Positions 48,924-57,920 of a stretch of 64,000 bases of DNA are shown here, piece after piece. This stretch comes from JAVJSD01 sp040219575 (GTDB taxonomy: Bacteria > Planctomycetota > Planctomycetia > Pirellulales > Pirellulaceae): NCBI GenBank assembly GCA_040219575.1, contig JAVJSD010000012.1, forward strand, positions 73,966-137,965, written 5' to 3'. Each line of letters starts with the position of its first letter. Position 1 is the first letter of the stretch. The position numbers were made by a program, and so were the translations under genes. Below the pieces are notes generated by a model, which made no database searches, was not told where the DNA came from, and saw only the letters and a list, made by a program, of their open reading frames with translations.

Positions 48924-50618
48924 TTAGCCATGCCGCGGTGGGCGGCTGTTGTTTTTGGCGACGAGGCCGCCCCATTCGAGCAGGTTCTTGCTGCAATCGT
49001 CGCGGTCGATCATCACTTCGATCAGCGCCAGGCCGTCGTGGCCGATGGCTTGCGTGATGGCGGCGTCGAGTTCGCCCTCGGTCCGCACGCGGCGGCTCCA
49101 GCCATTTCCCTCGCCGGCGTTGAAGACATCGACCAGGCCGGCGTAGTCCCAGTTCTTGATCGTGTTGTAGGGGCCGTCGTGGATCTCGACCTCGATCGTG
49201 TAGCCGCCGTTGTTGATCAGGAAGATGATCGGGTTGGCGCCGTAACGGATCATCGTCGAGAGTTCCTGGGCGGTGAGCTGGAACGAGCCGTCGCCGATGC
49301 AGGCGATGACGCGTTGCCGCGGTCGGCCCAGGCAATGGCCGAGCGTGGCGCCGACCGACCAGCCGATCGAACCGTACTGCATTTGAATCTCGAACCGGCT
49401 GCCGCTGGGCAGGTTGAGCCGCATGCCGTTGAACCACGAGTCGCCCGTCTCGGCGATCACGTCGTGATTCTCGGTGAGCAGCTTCTGGATGCTGGAGAAC
49501 AGCCGCCGCGTGGAGAGCGGGGCGTCGGGCGAACCGTCCTTGAGCGGCGCGACGTCTTCGCGAATCCGCTCGAAGGCCTTCAGCGAAGTGTCGTTGGGCT
49601 CGAGTTTGCCGGCGAGCTGCGTGAGGAACTCGGCGATGTTCACGTGGTTGTACGTGTGGCCCGGCAGCGAGACGAAATCGGGGCCGACGTGGATCATCTT
49701 GGCGGAGTTCAGGTTCGCCACGTGGCCGGTGGTGGTGTAGTCGGTGAGCATCGGTCCGGCGAACAGGTACAGGTCCGACGATTCGACGATCTCGCCGCAG
49801 CCGGGCGCGCCGACCGGTCCCCAGTAGACGCCCATGTACTGCGGATGCTGCTCGTCGAAGAAGCCCTTGGCGTTGGGCATGCTGGCCACCGCGTAGCCGG
49901 CGGCGTCGGCCAGGGTGCGGAAGGCTTCTTCCGCGCCGTACGAACGGAGCTTCACGCCGGCCACCAGCACCGGCTTCAGCGCCGCGTTGAGCAGTTGCGC
50001 CGCCTGTTCGACCGCCTGCTCGAGCGATTGCGGGTCGCTGGGCAAAACGCCGCGAAAGGCCCGCGGCTTGGGGCTGGAGACGACCGCCGAGGCGATGTTG
50101 CAGGCCACTTCCAGGTAGACCGGCTTGCGATGCCGCAAGGCGATGTCGAGCGCCCGATCGATCTGCCGCGGCGCCTCGGCCGCGTGCTGGATGATGACCG
50201 CCTCGGACGTGACGCGGGAGAAGATGTCGCGCTGGTAGCTGTAGTCGACCTTGCCCAGCGTGTGGTGCAGCAGTTCGTACTCGGCGGTGGAGTTGGTGTT
50301 GGGCCCGCCCGAGATGGCGATCAACGGCAGGTCTTCCGCGTACGCGCCGGCCACGGCGTTGAGCACGCTCAGGCCGCCCACGCTGTAGGTGACGATCACC
50401 GCCGCCGCGCCGCCCGTGGCGCGGGCGTAGCCGTCGGCCGCGTAGCCGGCGTTCAGCTCGTTGCAGCAGGAGATCATCTGCAGGCGGTCGTTGGCCAGCA
50501 GTTCGTCGAGCAGCACCAGGTTGTAGTCGCCCGGCACGGCGAAATAGTGTCCCAGGCCGATGTCGGCGAGCCGCTGCGCAAGATAGCCGCCGACCGTGGT
50601 GGTTTGTTGTCCTGCCAT
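48924..50618 (-). CDS. pdc: Pyruvate-decarboxylase-type TPP enzyme (2-oxo acid decarboxylase)
   Basis: A 564-aa ThDP enzyme that decarboxylates a 2-oxo acid non-oxidatively to an aldehyde. It carries the PDC active-site set: GDYN (30-33), the ThDP-activating glutamate E54 (CCNELNAGYAADGYAR), the paired histidines H118-H119 (YELLHHTLGK), and the pyrophosphate/Mg loop GDGSFQLTAQELSTM ... NNGGYTIE. The His-His pair separates PDC and indolepyruvate/phenylpyruvate decarboxylases from acetolactate synthase and benzoylformate decarboxylase. PDC is rare in bacteria. The substrate (pyruvate versus an aromatic 2-oxo acid) cannot be settled by eye. The ATG at 50618 has GGAG 6 bases upstream; an upstream in-frame ATG at 50666 adds 16 residues that look untranslated. 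Confidence 0.85.
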   Translation of the reverse strand: MAGQQTTTVGGYLAQRLADIGLGHYFAVPGDYNLVLLDELLANDRLQMISCCNELNAGYAADGYARATGGAAAVIVTYSVGGLSVLNAVAGAYAEDLPLIAISGGPNTNSTAEYELLHHTLGKVDYSYQRDIFSRVTSEAVIIQHAAEAPRQIDRALDIALRHRKPVYLEVACNIASAVVSSPKPRAFRGVLPSDPQSLEQAVEQAAQLLNAALKPVLVAGVKLRSYGAEEAFRTLADAAGYAVASMPNAKGFFDEQHPQYMGVYWGPVGAPGCGEIVESSDLYLFAGPMLTDYTTTGHVANLNSAKMIHVGPDFVSLPGHTYNHVNIAEFLTQLAGKLEPNDTSLKAFERIREDVAPLKDGSPDAPLSTRRLFSSIQKLLTENHDVIAETGDSWFNGMRLNLPSGSRFEIQMQYGSIGWSVGATLGHCLGRPRQRVIACIGDGSFQLTAQELSTMIRYGANPIIFLINNGGYTIEVEIHDGPYNTIKNWDYAGLVDVFNAGEGNGWSRRVRTEGELDAAITQAIGHDGLALIEVMIDRDDCSKNLLEWGGLVAKNNSRPPRHG

Positions 50619-51000
50619 GACGGACTCCGTGGCGAGGGGGTTGTTGATGGTCTTTTGTTGAAGCATTGCATGCCCCTTTTGTGAAGGTGTAATGGATGTC
50701 TTCTGTTTTCTATCGTTTCGGCGCAGGATGTTGGAGGATGTTCGAGCTGCGATCTTCCGTCGCCTCAGTCACAATCTGCAATCGTCGTTTAACGGCAAGC
50801 CGCAGGCGACGGCGGATCGTTCGATCGGCGCCTCCGGCTGAAAGAGCTTTGTGCGTTGAACACGACACCACGAGAGACGGTCGCGGAACATCCCGCGTAC
50901 GCCGTCGCCTGCGGCTTGCCGTTAAACGAAGTTGAATTGGCAATGCATGGCTCAATAAACGAGTTTGAATTCATTGGCACTTTACCGGCGGGCGGGATGC
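50619..51000. other. Intergenic region with a family E element
   Basis: 382 bp between two minus-strand genes. It holds the palindromic element 50787-50927; nothing else supported. Confidence 0.5.
50787..50927. repeat. Palindromic element, family E, 141 bp
   Basis: GTTTAACGGCAAGCCGCAGG at 50787 with its complement ending GTTAAAC at 50927. The interior is longer than in the other copies and differs in sequence, which suggests a stem-only relation between copies. Confidence 0.75.
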
Positions 51001-52671
51001 CTACTCTGCGTATTGCGGCGTCCACATGGTTTCGCCGAGGCGTTGGTTCAGTTCGTCGGGCGACATCGCGTCGGCGACGCCGTCTTCGATCGCCTGCCGG
51101 GCGACGGCCGCGGCGATGTGCCGCGCGACCCGCCGGATGTCGGTCAGCGGCGGCAACAGCGAGGCGGTGGAATCCTCGAGCGCCGGCGACGACTCCCGCA
51201 GCGCGACGGCGGCGGCCATGAACATGCCTTCGGTCACGCGGCGGGCCTTGGACGCCAGAATCGCAAGTCCCATCGCCGGAAAAATGTAGCTGTTGTTGCA
51301 CTGGGCGATGGTGTGCGTCACGCCGGCGTGCTCGACCGGGTCGAACGGACTGCCGGTGGCCACGATCGCCCGACCGTCGGTCCAGCGGATCAGGTCGGCG
51401 GGCGTCGCCTCGGCGCGCGAGGTGGGATTCGACAAGGGAAAGATGACCGGCCGCTCGGCGTGCTGGGCCATTTGCCGCACGACGTCTTCCGTGAAGGCGC
51501 CGGCCTGTCCGGTGACGCCGACCAGCACCGTCGGCTTCGCATTGCGGACGACGTCGGCCAGCGAAATCGGTGCGTCGGCGGCGCAGTCCCAACCGGCGAG
51601 ATCCTCGCGCCGCTGCACGAGGTCGCGATGTTCCGGGCCGATGTCGCCGCGTCCATCGTGCAGCAGGCCGCCGCGGTTGATGATGTAGAACCGCTTGTGG
51701 GCCTCCGCCTCGCTCATCCCGTCGCGGACCATCGCCCGAATCAACTGCCGCGTGATGCCGACGCCGGCCGAACCGGCCCCCAGCATGACCACGCGCTGCT
51801 GGGCGAGTCGGCCGCCGCCCGCCGCCACCGCGGCGAGAATGGCGCCGGTGGTGACCGCGGCCGTGCCTTGGATGTCGTCGTTGAAGGTGCACAGTCGATC
51901 GCGATATTTCGCCAGGATGGGCTCGGCGTCGGCCGAGGCGAAATCCTCCCATTGCAGCAGCACGTTGGGGAACCGCTTCATCACGGCCTCGACGAACCGC
52001 TCGATGAAGTCGTCGTACTCGCGGCCCTTGATTCGCTCATGCCGCCAACCGATGTAGCGGGGATCGTCGAGACGCTCCTGGTTGTTGGTGCCCAGGTCGA
52101 GCATGATGGGAAGCGTGCGCGCCGGATGGACGCCGCCGCACAGCGAGTACAGCGACAGCTTCCCGATGGGGATGCCCATGCCGCCCGCGCCTTGATCGCC
52201 GAGGCCCAGGATGCGTTCGCCGTCGGTGACCACGATCACGTCGATCGGCCGCCGCACATTGGCCAGGATGTCGTCGATGGCGTCGCGGTTCGGATAGGCG
52301 ATGAACAGTCCGCGAGCCCGGCGGTAGATGTGGCTGAACTTCTGGCAGGCGAGTCCCACGACGGGCGTGTAGACGATCGGCATCATCTCGGCCACGTGGT
52401 CCAGCAGCAGGCGGTAGAACAGCGTTTCATTTTCGTCCTGCAATTGCCGCAGGTAGATATGCCGCTGGAGGTCGTCGGTTTTGTCGCCAAAGGCCTCGTA
52501 GGCCCGCGCGACTTGCTCGTCGAGCGATTCCACATGCGGCGGCAGCAACCCCATCAGGCCGAACTCGCGCCGCTCCTGCTCGGTGAAGGCGGTTCCCTTG
52601 TTCAGCAGCGGATCCTCGATGCGGTCGACGCCGGTCTTGCCGACGGCGATTTCGTCCAGCAACTGGGGCAT
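51001..52671 (-). CDS. maeA: NAD-dependent malic enzyme
   Basis: A 556-aa enzyme converting malate to pyruvate, CO2 and NAD(P)H. Family motifs are intact: MPIVYTPVVGLACQKFSHIY with the catalytic Tyr (Y101), ILGLGDQGAGGMGIPIGKL, LDLGTNN, the metal-ligand region QWEDFASADAEPIL, FNDDIQGTAAV, a Rossmann GAGSAGVGI near residue 300 and TGSPFDPVEH. The ~556-residue length and the VYTPVVG form are those of the larger NAD-type enzymes (SfcA/ScfA). AGGA lies about 9 bases before the ATG at 52671. It supplies pyruvate and is on the same strand as the pyruvate-decarboxylase-type gene 380 bp downstream, though a palindromic element lies between them. Confidence 0.95.
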   Translation of the reverse strand: MPQLLDEIAVGKTGVDRIEDPLLNKGTAFTEQERREFGLMGLLPPHVESLDEQVARAYEAFGDKTDDLQRHIYLRQLQDENETLFYRLLLDHVAEMMPIVYTPVVGLACQKFSHIYRRARGLFIAYPNRDAIDDILANVRRPIDVIVVTDGERILGLGDQGAGGMGIPIGKLSLYSLCGGVHPARTLPIMLDLGTNNQERLDDPRYIGWRHERIKGREYDDFIERFVEAVMKRFPNVLLQWEDFASADAEPILAKYRDRLCTFNDDIQGTAAVTTGAILAAVAAGGGRLAQQRVVMLGAGSAGVGITRQLIRAMVRDGMSEAEAHKRFYIINRGGLLHDGRGDIGPEHRDLVQRREDLAGWDCAADAPISLADVVRNAKPTVLVGVTGQAGAFTEDVVRQMAQHAERPVIFPLSNPTSRAEATPADLIRWTDGRAIVATGSPFDPVEHAGVTHTIAQCNNSYIFPAMGLAILASKARRVTEGMFMAAAVALRESSPALEDSTASLLPPLTDIRRVARHIAAAVARQAIEDGVADAMSPDELNQRLGETMWTPQYAE

Positions 52672-52732
52672 TTTTCTGAGTCCTGTTTACGTGAGGTGGA
52701 AACCGCTGATGGACGCTAATGACGCCGCAATC

Positions 52733-52832
52733 GTTTAACGGGCAAGCCGAAGGCGTCGGCGTGCGCACAACCCCGCGCTAGCTGGAAACGTTGCTGCAAC
52801 GATCCGCCGACGCCTTCGGCTTGCCGTTAGAC
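52733..52832. repeat. Palindromic element, family E, 100 bp
   Basis: GTTTAACGGGCAAGCCGAAG at 52733 pairs with a complement ending GTTAGAC at 52832; one base of the right end has changed. The interior contains AGCTGGAAACGTTGCTGCAA, shared with the 63.7 kb copies. Confidence 0.75.
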
Positions 52833-52944
52833 GACACTGCTCGCTTCATCGTCGGTATTGACGACTTGCGGCTGCTGTCATGCGCGTGCTCTCCACGTTC
52901 TTTAGCGGTTCGCTCGTTTGTTGATTTCGGTCGACTCGCAATGC

Positions 52945-54192
52945 TTAGTCGAAAACGTGTCCGTGTTCGTAGCGTTCGTCGTGGCCGGCGGCCTCGGTGA
53001 GCGCGGCGACGTTGGTCTTGGTGAAGAAGCCCTCGTAGCCGTGGCAGCGTTCGACGTATTCGGTGATCAGGATCGAATACTGCGAGTGCTTGGAGAAAAT
53101 CTGTTTCAAGTTGGGGTCGTCGCGGCATTCGCCGACGACGTGCGCGAGAAAGGGAATTCCCTTCTCCATCAGCGTCTTGACGACGTAATCCACGTTCTTC
53201 TCTCCGCCGCGGTGGTCGCCGTCGAGCACCTCGTAGGCCATGTGGTGCATGCGGCGGCCGTAGTTGCGCACAAAGTCCTCCGTGGGCATCGGCAGATTCT
53301 CGAACGAATTGATGTACGACGGCGTGTTGTTGGCCGTGAACACCTTGGCCGGCGAATGCTTGTCGTCGTCGACGGCGCCGTTGCGGGTGACGTTCGTCGA
53401 GGAGTTCATGGCGGCGATGTTGTAGGCGCCCCAGAAGTAGTACGGCGACATCGTCAGGAATTCGAGAATGGCGTCTTCCCGCTCGCCGGCCAGAATCCGC
53501 GTGGCCATGTGGTCGAGGCCCAGCACCAGCGGGTCGATGCGGTGCTGACGGGCGAACTCGGCGATGGCGCCCAGTTGGGCCGATTCCCCGGCGTCGAGCT
53601 CGAACCGGACGCCGAGCTGCAACGCGTCGTAGTCGTCGATATCGAGTTGGCCGTAGCCCACGCGGTTGTTGGTGTAGTCGGAGGGAAACGTGAACGTGAA
53701 ATGCGAGTCGGTGTAGAAGGGGTTCTTCGTTTCGTGGTGGTAGTGGAAGCGAATGTTGTGCGATTCGAGAATCTTCCGCGTTTCGGCCGCGTCGCGGGTG
53801 TGAAAAATCTCGCCCACGTAGCGGGCGTTGGGCTTCTTGCTCGACAGCGGATAGAGCCGGTTGAGCAGCGTCAGCTCGTCGGCGTAGTTTTCGGCGAGCG
53901 GCTCGAGCACGATCAGCCGCGGATATTCCGGCTGCGCCATGAGGACGTAGACGCGATGCGTGTCGTTGGTGAAGCCGGCGTCGAAGCGGTAGGGGCCCAT
54001 CAGGTACAGTTCGCGCAGGTAGGCCGCCGCGTCGCCGTGTTCGACCTGCACCACCACCGCCCGCAGATTCCCCAGCAGTTCGTCGAGACCGCTCGACCGG
54101 CGGCGCTCGTAGATCTTGCCGCGGTACGTCTCGAACTGCTCCGAGTTCTTCTTGTCCCCCTTGGGCGTGTAGTTCAGCACGTCGATGGCCAT
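52945..54192 (-). CDS. HPPD-like protein of the VOC superfamily
   Basis: A 415-aa product with the layout of 4-hydroxyphenylpyruvate dioxygenase. LGLDHMATRI (H228) corresponds to the first metal histidine of the second domain. RRMHHMAYEVLD (H316/H317) is the second. SQYSILITEYVERCHGYEGF (E378) then stands for the FxEIIxR-type glutamate, followed by FFTKTNVAALTEAAG where HPPD has GFGxGNFKALFE. The N-terminal half (about 1-215) would be the non-metal VOC domain. It is clearly diverged, so the substrate may not be 4-hydroxyphenylpyruvate. The gene starts 30 bp downstream of the FMN glutamate-synthase-like gene and is likely co-transcribed with it. Confidence 0.6.
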   Translation of the reverse strand: MAIDVLNYTPKGDKKNSEQFETYRGKIYERRRSSGLDELLGNLRAVVVQVEHGDAAAYLRELYLMGPYRFDAGFTNDTHRVYVLMAQPEYPRLIVLEPLAENYADELTLLNRLYPLSSKKPNARYVGEIFHTRDAAETRKILESHNIRFHYHHETKNPFYTDSHFTFTFPSDYTNNRVGYGQLDIDDYDALQLGVRFELDAGESAQLGAIAEFARQHRIDPLVLGLDHMATRILAGEREDAILEFLTMSPYYFWGAYNIAAMNSSTNVTRNGAVDDDKHSPAKVFTANNTPSYINSFENLPMPTEDFVRNYGRRMHHMAYEVLDGDHRGGEKNVDYVVKTLMEKGIPFLAHVVGECRDDPNLKQIFSKHSQYSILITEYVERCHGYEGFFTKTNVAALTEAAGHDERYEHGHVFD

Positions 54193-54222
54193 CGGCCGCT
54201 CCCTTTCGAGCGAGAATCGAGC

Positions 54223-55833
54223 TTATGCAGTTGCGCCGGCGTTCAAAGTCGGCGATTGGAACGAGTCGGGCGAAGCGTGCTCCCAATTGCGCTGCATTCG
54301 CGGGTCGTCGCAACCGGTCAACAACTCGCCCGGCGCCAGGAACGTGAACGCCTCGTCGTAGGTGGTGACGGTGGTCCGGTCGGTGCGCAGGCAGATGTGA
54401 TGCGGTCGCAGCTCGTCGGCGTGCGCCAGTCCGGCCGCGGCCACGATTTCCGAGAGCGTCTCCATCGTGTGCTTATGCAGGTGGTACGCCCGCTGGCTCT
54501 TATCCGGCACGTGCAGCGCCCGCTGGCGAACCGGATCTTGCGTGGCCACGCCGACGGGACACTTGTTCGTGTGGCAGGCCTGCGCCTGAATGCAGCCGAC
54601 CGCCATCATGAACCCGCGGGCCGCGTTGCACCAATCGGCGCCGATCGCCAGGTTGCGGGCGATCGAGAACGCCGACGAGACCTTGCCGGAGGCGGCGATT
54701 TTGATCTTGTCGCGCAAGCCGCAACCGACCAGCGCGTTGTGCACCAGCATCAATCCCTCGCGCAACGGCGAACCAAGGCTGTCGGAAAACTCGATTGGCG
54801 CCGCGCCCGTGCCGCCTTCGCCGCCGTCGACCGTGATGAAGTCGGGCGTCACGCCGGTGTCCAGCATCGCCTTGCAAACGGCGAAGAACTCGGTGGGATG
54901 GCCGATGCAGAGTTTGAAGCCGATCGGCTTGCCGTCGGAAAGCTCGCGCAATCGCCCGATGAACTGGCACAGGCCCCGGGGCGAGTCGAAGGCGCTGTGC
55001 CCCGGGGGCGAAATGCAATCGCGGCCCATGGAAATCTTGCGCGTCTCGGCGATCTCCGGCGTGATCTTGGCGGCGGGGAGCACGCCGCCGTGCCCCGGTT
55101 TGGCGCCCTGCGAGATCTTGATCTCGATCATCTTCACCTGTTCGTGGGCGGCCTGCTGCTGGAACAGGTCGGCGTTGAACGTGCCGTCGTCGTTGCGGCA
55201 GCCGAAATAGCCGGTGCCGATCTGCCAGACGATGTCGCCGCCGTTTTGCAGGTGATACTTGCTGAGCCCGCCCTCGCCCGTGCAGTGGTAGAAGCCGCCC
55301 AGCTTGGCGCCCGCGTTCATGGCCAGGATGGCGTTGGGGCTGATCGCGCCGAAGCTCATGGCGGAGATATTCAACAGCGAGCAGGAGTACGGCCGCCGGC
55401 AATCGGGTCCCCCCACCGGCGTGCGGAAGAGCTCCTTGCTTTTGCTCTTGGGCGCCATCGAGTGGTTGAGCCACTCGTATTCGTCGCCGTACACGTCGAG
55501 TTCGGTGCCGAAGGGTTTGAGCCCCTCGATGTTCTTGGCGCGTTCGTAAATCAACGACCGCTGGTCGCGATTGTAGGGCCGGCCGTCGATGTCGCTTTCG
55601 ATGAAGTACTGATGAATTTCGGGACGGATGCCTTCCAGCAGGAAGCGGAAATGGGCCGCGATGGGGTAGTTCCGCGTGATGCTGTGCCGCGTCTGAAGGA
55701 CGTCCCAGACGCCCAACACGGCCAGCGGCGCGAAGGCGATCAGCCCCAGGTAGCACCAGGCGCTGACCAACGCCCCCAGCGCCGCACAGGCCGCGCTCAG
55801 CACAAGGGTGGCGATCAGGGGCAGGAAACGCAT
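54223..55833 (-). CDS. FMN-binding glutamate synthase-like protein, membrane-anchored
   Basis: A 536-aa product with one N-terminal hydrophobic region (LPLIATLVLSAACAALGALV plus a second helix), then a GltS-type FMN barrel: SAMSFGAISPNAILAMN, GGLSKYHLQNGGDIVWQIGT, IEIKISQGAKPGHGGVLP, ITVDGGEGGTGAAP, and an iron-sulfur-like cysteine cluster (CIQAQACHTNKCPVGVAT). These are the 'FMN-binding glutamate synthase family' proteins that lack the glutaminase domain and have a membrane anchor. They may accept electrons at the membrane; true glutamate synthase activity is not assured. The ATG at 55833 starts the hydrophobic leader. It follows the cytochrome b-c gene by 94 bp on the same strand. Confidence 0.85.
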   Translation of the reverse strand: MRFLPLIATLVLSAACAALGALVSAWCYLGLIAFAPLAVLGVWDVLQTRHSITRNYPIAAHFRFLLEGIRPEIHQYFIESDIDGRPYNRDQRSLIYERAKNIEGLKPFGTELDVYGDEYEWLNHSMAPKSKSKELFRTPVGGPDCRRPYSCSLLNISAMSFGAISPNAILAMNAGAKLGGFYHCTGEGGLSKYHLQNGGDIVWQIGTGYFGCRNDDGTFNADLFQQQAAHEQVKMIEIKISQGAKPGHGGVLPAAKITPEIAETRKISMGRDCISPPGHSAFDSPRGLCQFIGRLRELSDGKPIGFKLCIGHPTEFFAVCKAMLDTGVTPDFITVDGGEGGTGAAPIEFSDSLGSPLREGLMLVHNALVGCGLRDKIKIAASGKVSSAFSIARNLAIGADWCNAARGFMMAVGCIQAQACHTNKCPVGVATQDPVRQRALHVPDKSQRAYHLHKHTMETLSEIVAAAGLAHADELRPHHICLRTDRTTVTTYDEAFTFLAPGELLTGCDDPRMQRNWEHASPDSFQSPTLNAGATA

Positions 55834-55927
55834 CGGCCGCCGCCTGATGAAAAGGCGCCTGGTGAGGTTTCGATCTTTCGACTCGGTCCCCCGCCGACAT
55901 GACGGAGGCGCAAACTGTTTCGGAAGT

Positions 55928-57352
55928 CTAGCTTCCTGCCAGTGTCTCGCCGGGGGGCGTATCGCGGCGCGTCTGGAGGAAGGCGACGATTTTCTCAAGT
56001 TCCTCGGCCGACACCGAAGCCGCGAAGGCCGGCATGTTGTAGCCGCCGTTGTTGATGCGAATGATGAGATCAGCCCGATTCAGGCGGTCGCCGATGACGG
56101 TCAGCTCGGGACCGCGATGACCGCCGTAACCTGAAATATCGTGACAATACAGGCAACCCTTCTTGTGAGTCAGCAGGGCCCCCTCCACGACGTCCGCGTC
56201 CGCCGAGGCCACCACCTCGGCCGGCAACGGTTCGACGCCGAAGTCGGGCGACCACGGCTTGTAGTAGCCGTAGATCGTCAGCACCACGAATCCGGTTCCG
56301 CCGGCAATGAGCGTAGCCACCGCCCAGGGACGCTTCGACGGCGCGCGGTGTCCCTTGTTGGAAAGCAACGGAATGCACAACAGCGCCAGCAGGCCGACCA
56401 CCGGCAGTCCCAGGATGACCCACGTCTCAAGCTGCGGCGGAAGCATGGAAAGCACGGCGAAGTACCACCAGAAGTACCAGTCGGGCATCGGGTTGGCGTC
56501 GATGCTGCTGGGATTCGGCGCATGCTCGAGCGCCGGCGGACCGAACACCAGCGAACAGCCGACGATCAGCCCGACCACCAGCGTCGAGAACACCACGTCG
56601 CGCCACATGGCGTCGGGCCAGAACGGCACGCCGGTGCGATGCAGCCGCGCTTCATAGTCGCGGCGGTAAGTGGCCGGCTCGACCGGTTGACTGACCTTGG
56701 GCATCTCCGAGATGCCATGCCGCAAGACGAGCGCCAGATGCAGCGCGACGCCCGCCATGATCAGCCCCGGCAGGATGAAGACGTGAATGGCGAAGAAGCG
56801 GCTGAGCGTCGAGCCGCCCACCGTTTCGCCGCCGAGGATGAAGTGCGAGATCGACGGTCCCACGATCGGCGCGCGGCCGGCCATCTCGGCGGCGACCGTC
56901 ACCGACCACACGCCGTTGGCGTCCCATCGCAGCAGTTGCCCCGTGAACGCCATTCCCAACACGACAAACAGCACCACGACCCCGCTCATCCAATTCAGTT
57001 CGCGCGGGTACTTGTAGGTGGCGTGCAGAAACACCTGCACCATGTGGATCACGGCCAGCACGACCATCGCGGTGGCGCCGTAGTAATGCATGCCGCGAAC
57101 CAGACTCCCCAGCGGGGCCTCGTTGGTGATGTACAGCAGACTCTCGTAGGCTTTGTCGCCGCCCGGCACATAGGCCATCGCCAGGGCCACGCCGGTGATC
57201 ATCTGCACCATGAAGGCGCACAACGTGGCGCTGCCGAACACATACCACCACCGCGCGTCGCGCGGCACGACGTGTTTCAGAATCGGCACGACAAAGTCGG
57301 AGAAGCCCGAGCGGTCGTCGAACCAGCGGCCGATGTTGAGCAGGAGTTTCAT
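55928..57352 (-). CDS. Cytochrome b fused to a C-terminal cytochrome c domain
   Basis: A 474-aa membrane subunit of a bc-type quinol complex. The first part is cytochrome b with eight or more helices and haem-ligand histidines in HYYGATAMVVLAVIHMVQV and RFFAIHVFILPGLIMAGVAL. PDWYFWWYFAVLSMLPPQ is the quinol-site (PEWY-like) loop. After the last helix (ATLIAGGTGFVVLTIYGYY) a single haem c site CLYCH lies in KKGCLYCHDISGYGGHRGP, and a Met-bearing end (GYNMPAFAA) gives the axial ligand. A cytochrome b carrying its own cytochrome c replaces the separate c1 subunit. Its start is 25 bp from the Rieske stop, so it is in the same operon. Confidence 0.95.
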   Translation of the reverse strand: MKLLLNIGRWFDDRSGFSDFVVPILKHVVPRDARWWYVFGSATLCAFMVQMITGVALAMAYVPGGDKAYESLLYITNEAPLGSLVRGMHYYGATAMVVLAVIHMVQVFLHATYKYPRELNWMSGVVVLFVVLGMAFTGQLLRWDANGVWSVTVAAEMAGRAPIVGPSISHFILGGETVGGSTLSRFFAIHVFILPGLIMAGVALHLALVLRHGISEMPKVSQPVEPATYRRDYEARLHRTGVPFWPDAMWRDVVFSTLVVGLIVGCSLVFGPPALEHAPNPSSIDANPMPDWYFWWYFAVLSMLPPQLETWVILGLPVVGLLALLCIPLLSNKGHRAPSKRPWAVATLIAGGTGFVVLTIYGYYKPWSPDFGVEPLPAEVVASADADVVEGALLTHKKGCLYCHDISGYGGHRGPELTVIGDRLNRADLIIRINNGGYNMPAFAASVSAEELEKIVAFLQTRRDTPPGETLAGS

Positions 57353-57377
57353 GGGGTGGCGGCGGTGGTCCGCGGCG

Positions 57378-57920
57378 TCAGTCGAGTGTGAGCGGCAGCG
57401 GCGAGGTTTGAATCTGCACCTGGCCGTTTTGAATGCGGACGGGATAACGCGCCAGCGCCTGAGGGGGCGGTCCGGCGGCGACTTCGCCGTCTTCGTAATA
57501 CACGCCGCCGTGGCAGGGGCACATGAACAGCGTGGCCTCTTCCAACCAGCGCACGGGACAGCCGAGGTGCCGGCAATTGATCGAAAAGGCGATGAACTCG
57601 GTTTCGCTGCTGCGCCGCAGCCAGGCGCCGGTCTCGGCGGTGACGCCGGCCCAGGCCTCGGGCGACGGATCCTGGAAATTCACCAGCACCGTCGACCCGA
57701 GCGGGAACTTCGAAACCTCGCCCACGTCGCGCCACTTCGGCCGCGGCCAGACGAAGATCGGCGCCAGCACAAAGCCCACGCCCGGCAGCGTCATCGCGGC
57801 GCCGATCACGACCGACAGCGCGATCGACAGCTTCGCGAAAAACGAACGGCGATGGTTGTCGGCTTCGGCGGCCCGTTCGGCCCGTTCGGAGTCAGGTGTT
57901 GTTTCGGTCACGCTTTTCAT
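57378..57920 (-). CDS. Rieske iron-sulfur protein
   Basis: A 180-aa [2Fe-2S] subunit of the quinol complex. One N-terminal transmembrane helix (SIALSVVIGAAMTLPGVGF) anchors it. The Rieske ligands are in CRHLGCPVRW and CPCHGGVYYEDG (C-x-H-x-x-C and C-x-C-H), with the usual GPPPQALARYPV ending strand. Its ATG at 57920 overlaps the previous gene by 4 bp. It passes electrons from quinol to the cytochrome b/c subunit encoded next. Confidence 0.95.
   Translation of the reverse strand: MKSVTETTPDSERAERAAEADNHRRSFFAKLSIALSVVIGAAMTLPGVGFVLAPIFVWPRPKWRDVGEVSKFPLGSTVLVNFQDPSPEAWAGVTAETGAWLRRSSETEFIAFSINCRHLGCPVRWLEEATLFMCPCHGGVYYEDGEVAAGPPPQALARYPVRIQNGQVQIQTSPLPLTLD

Noticed and set aside
52918..55902. 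A 994-codon open frame on the plus strand
   Set aside because: It is the antisense of the HPPD-like and FMN-protein genes, both of which have coherent family motifs on the minus strand. High GC produces such open antisense frames.
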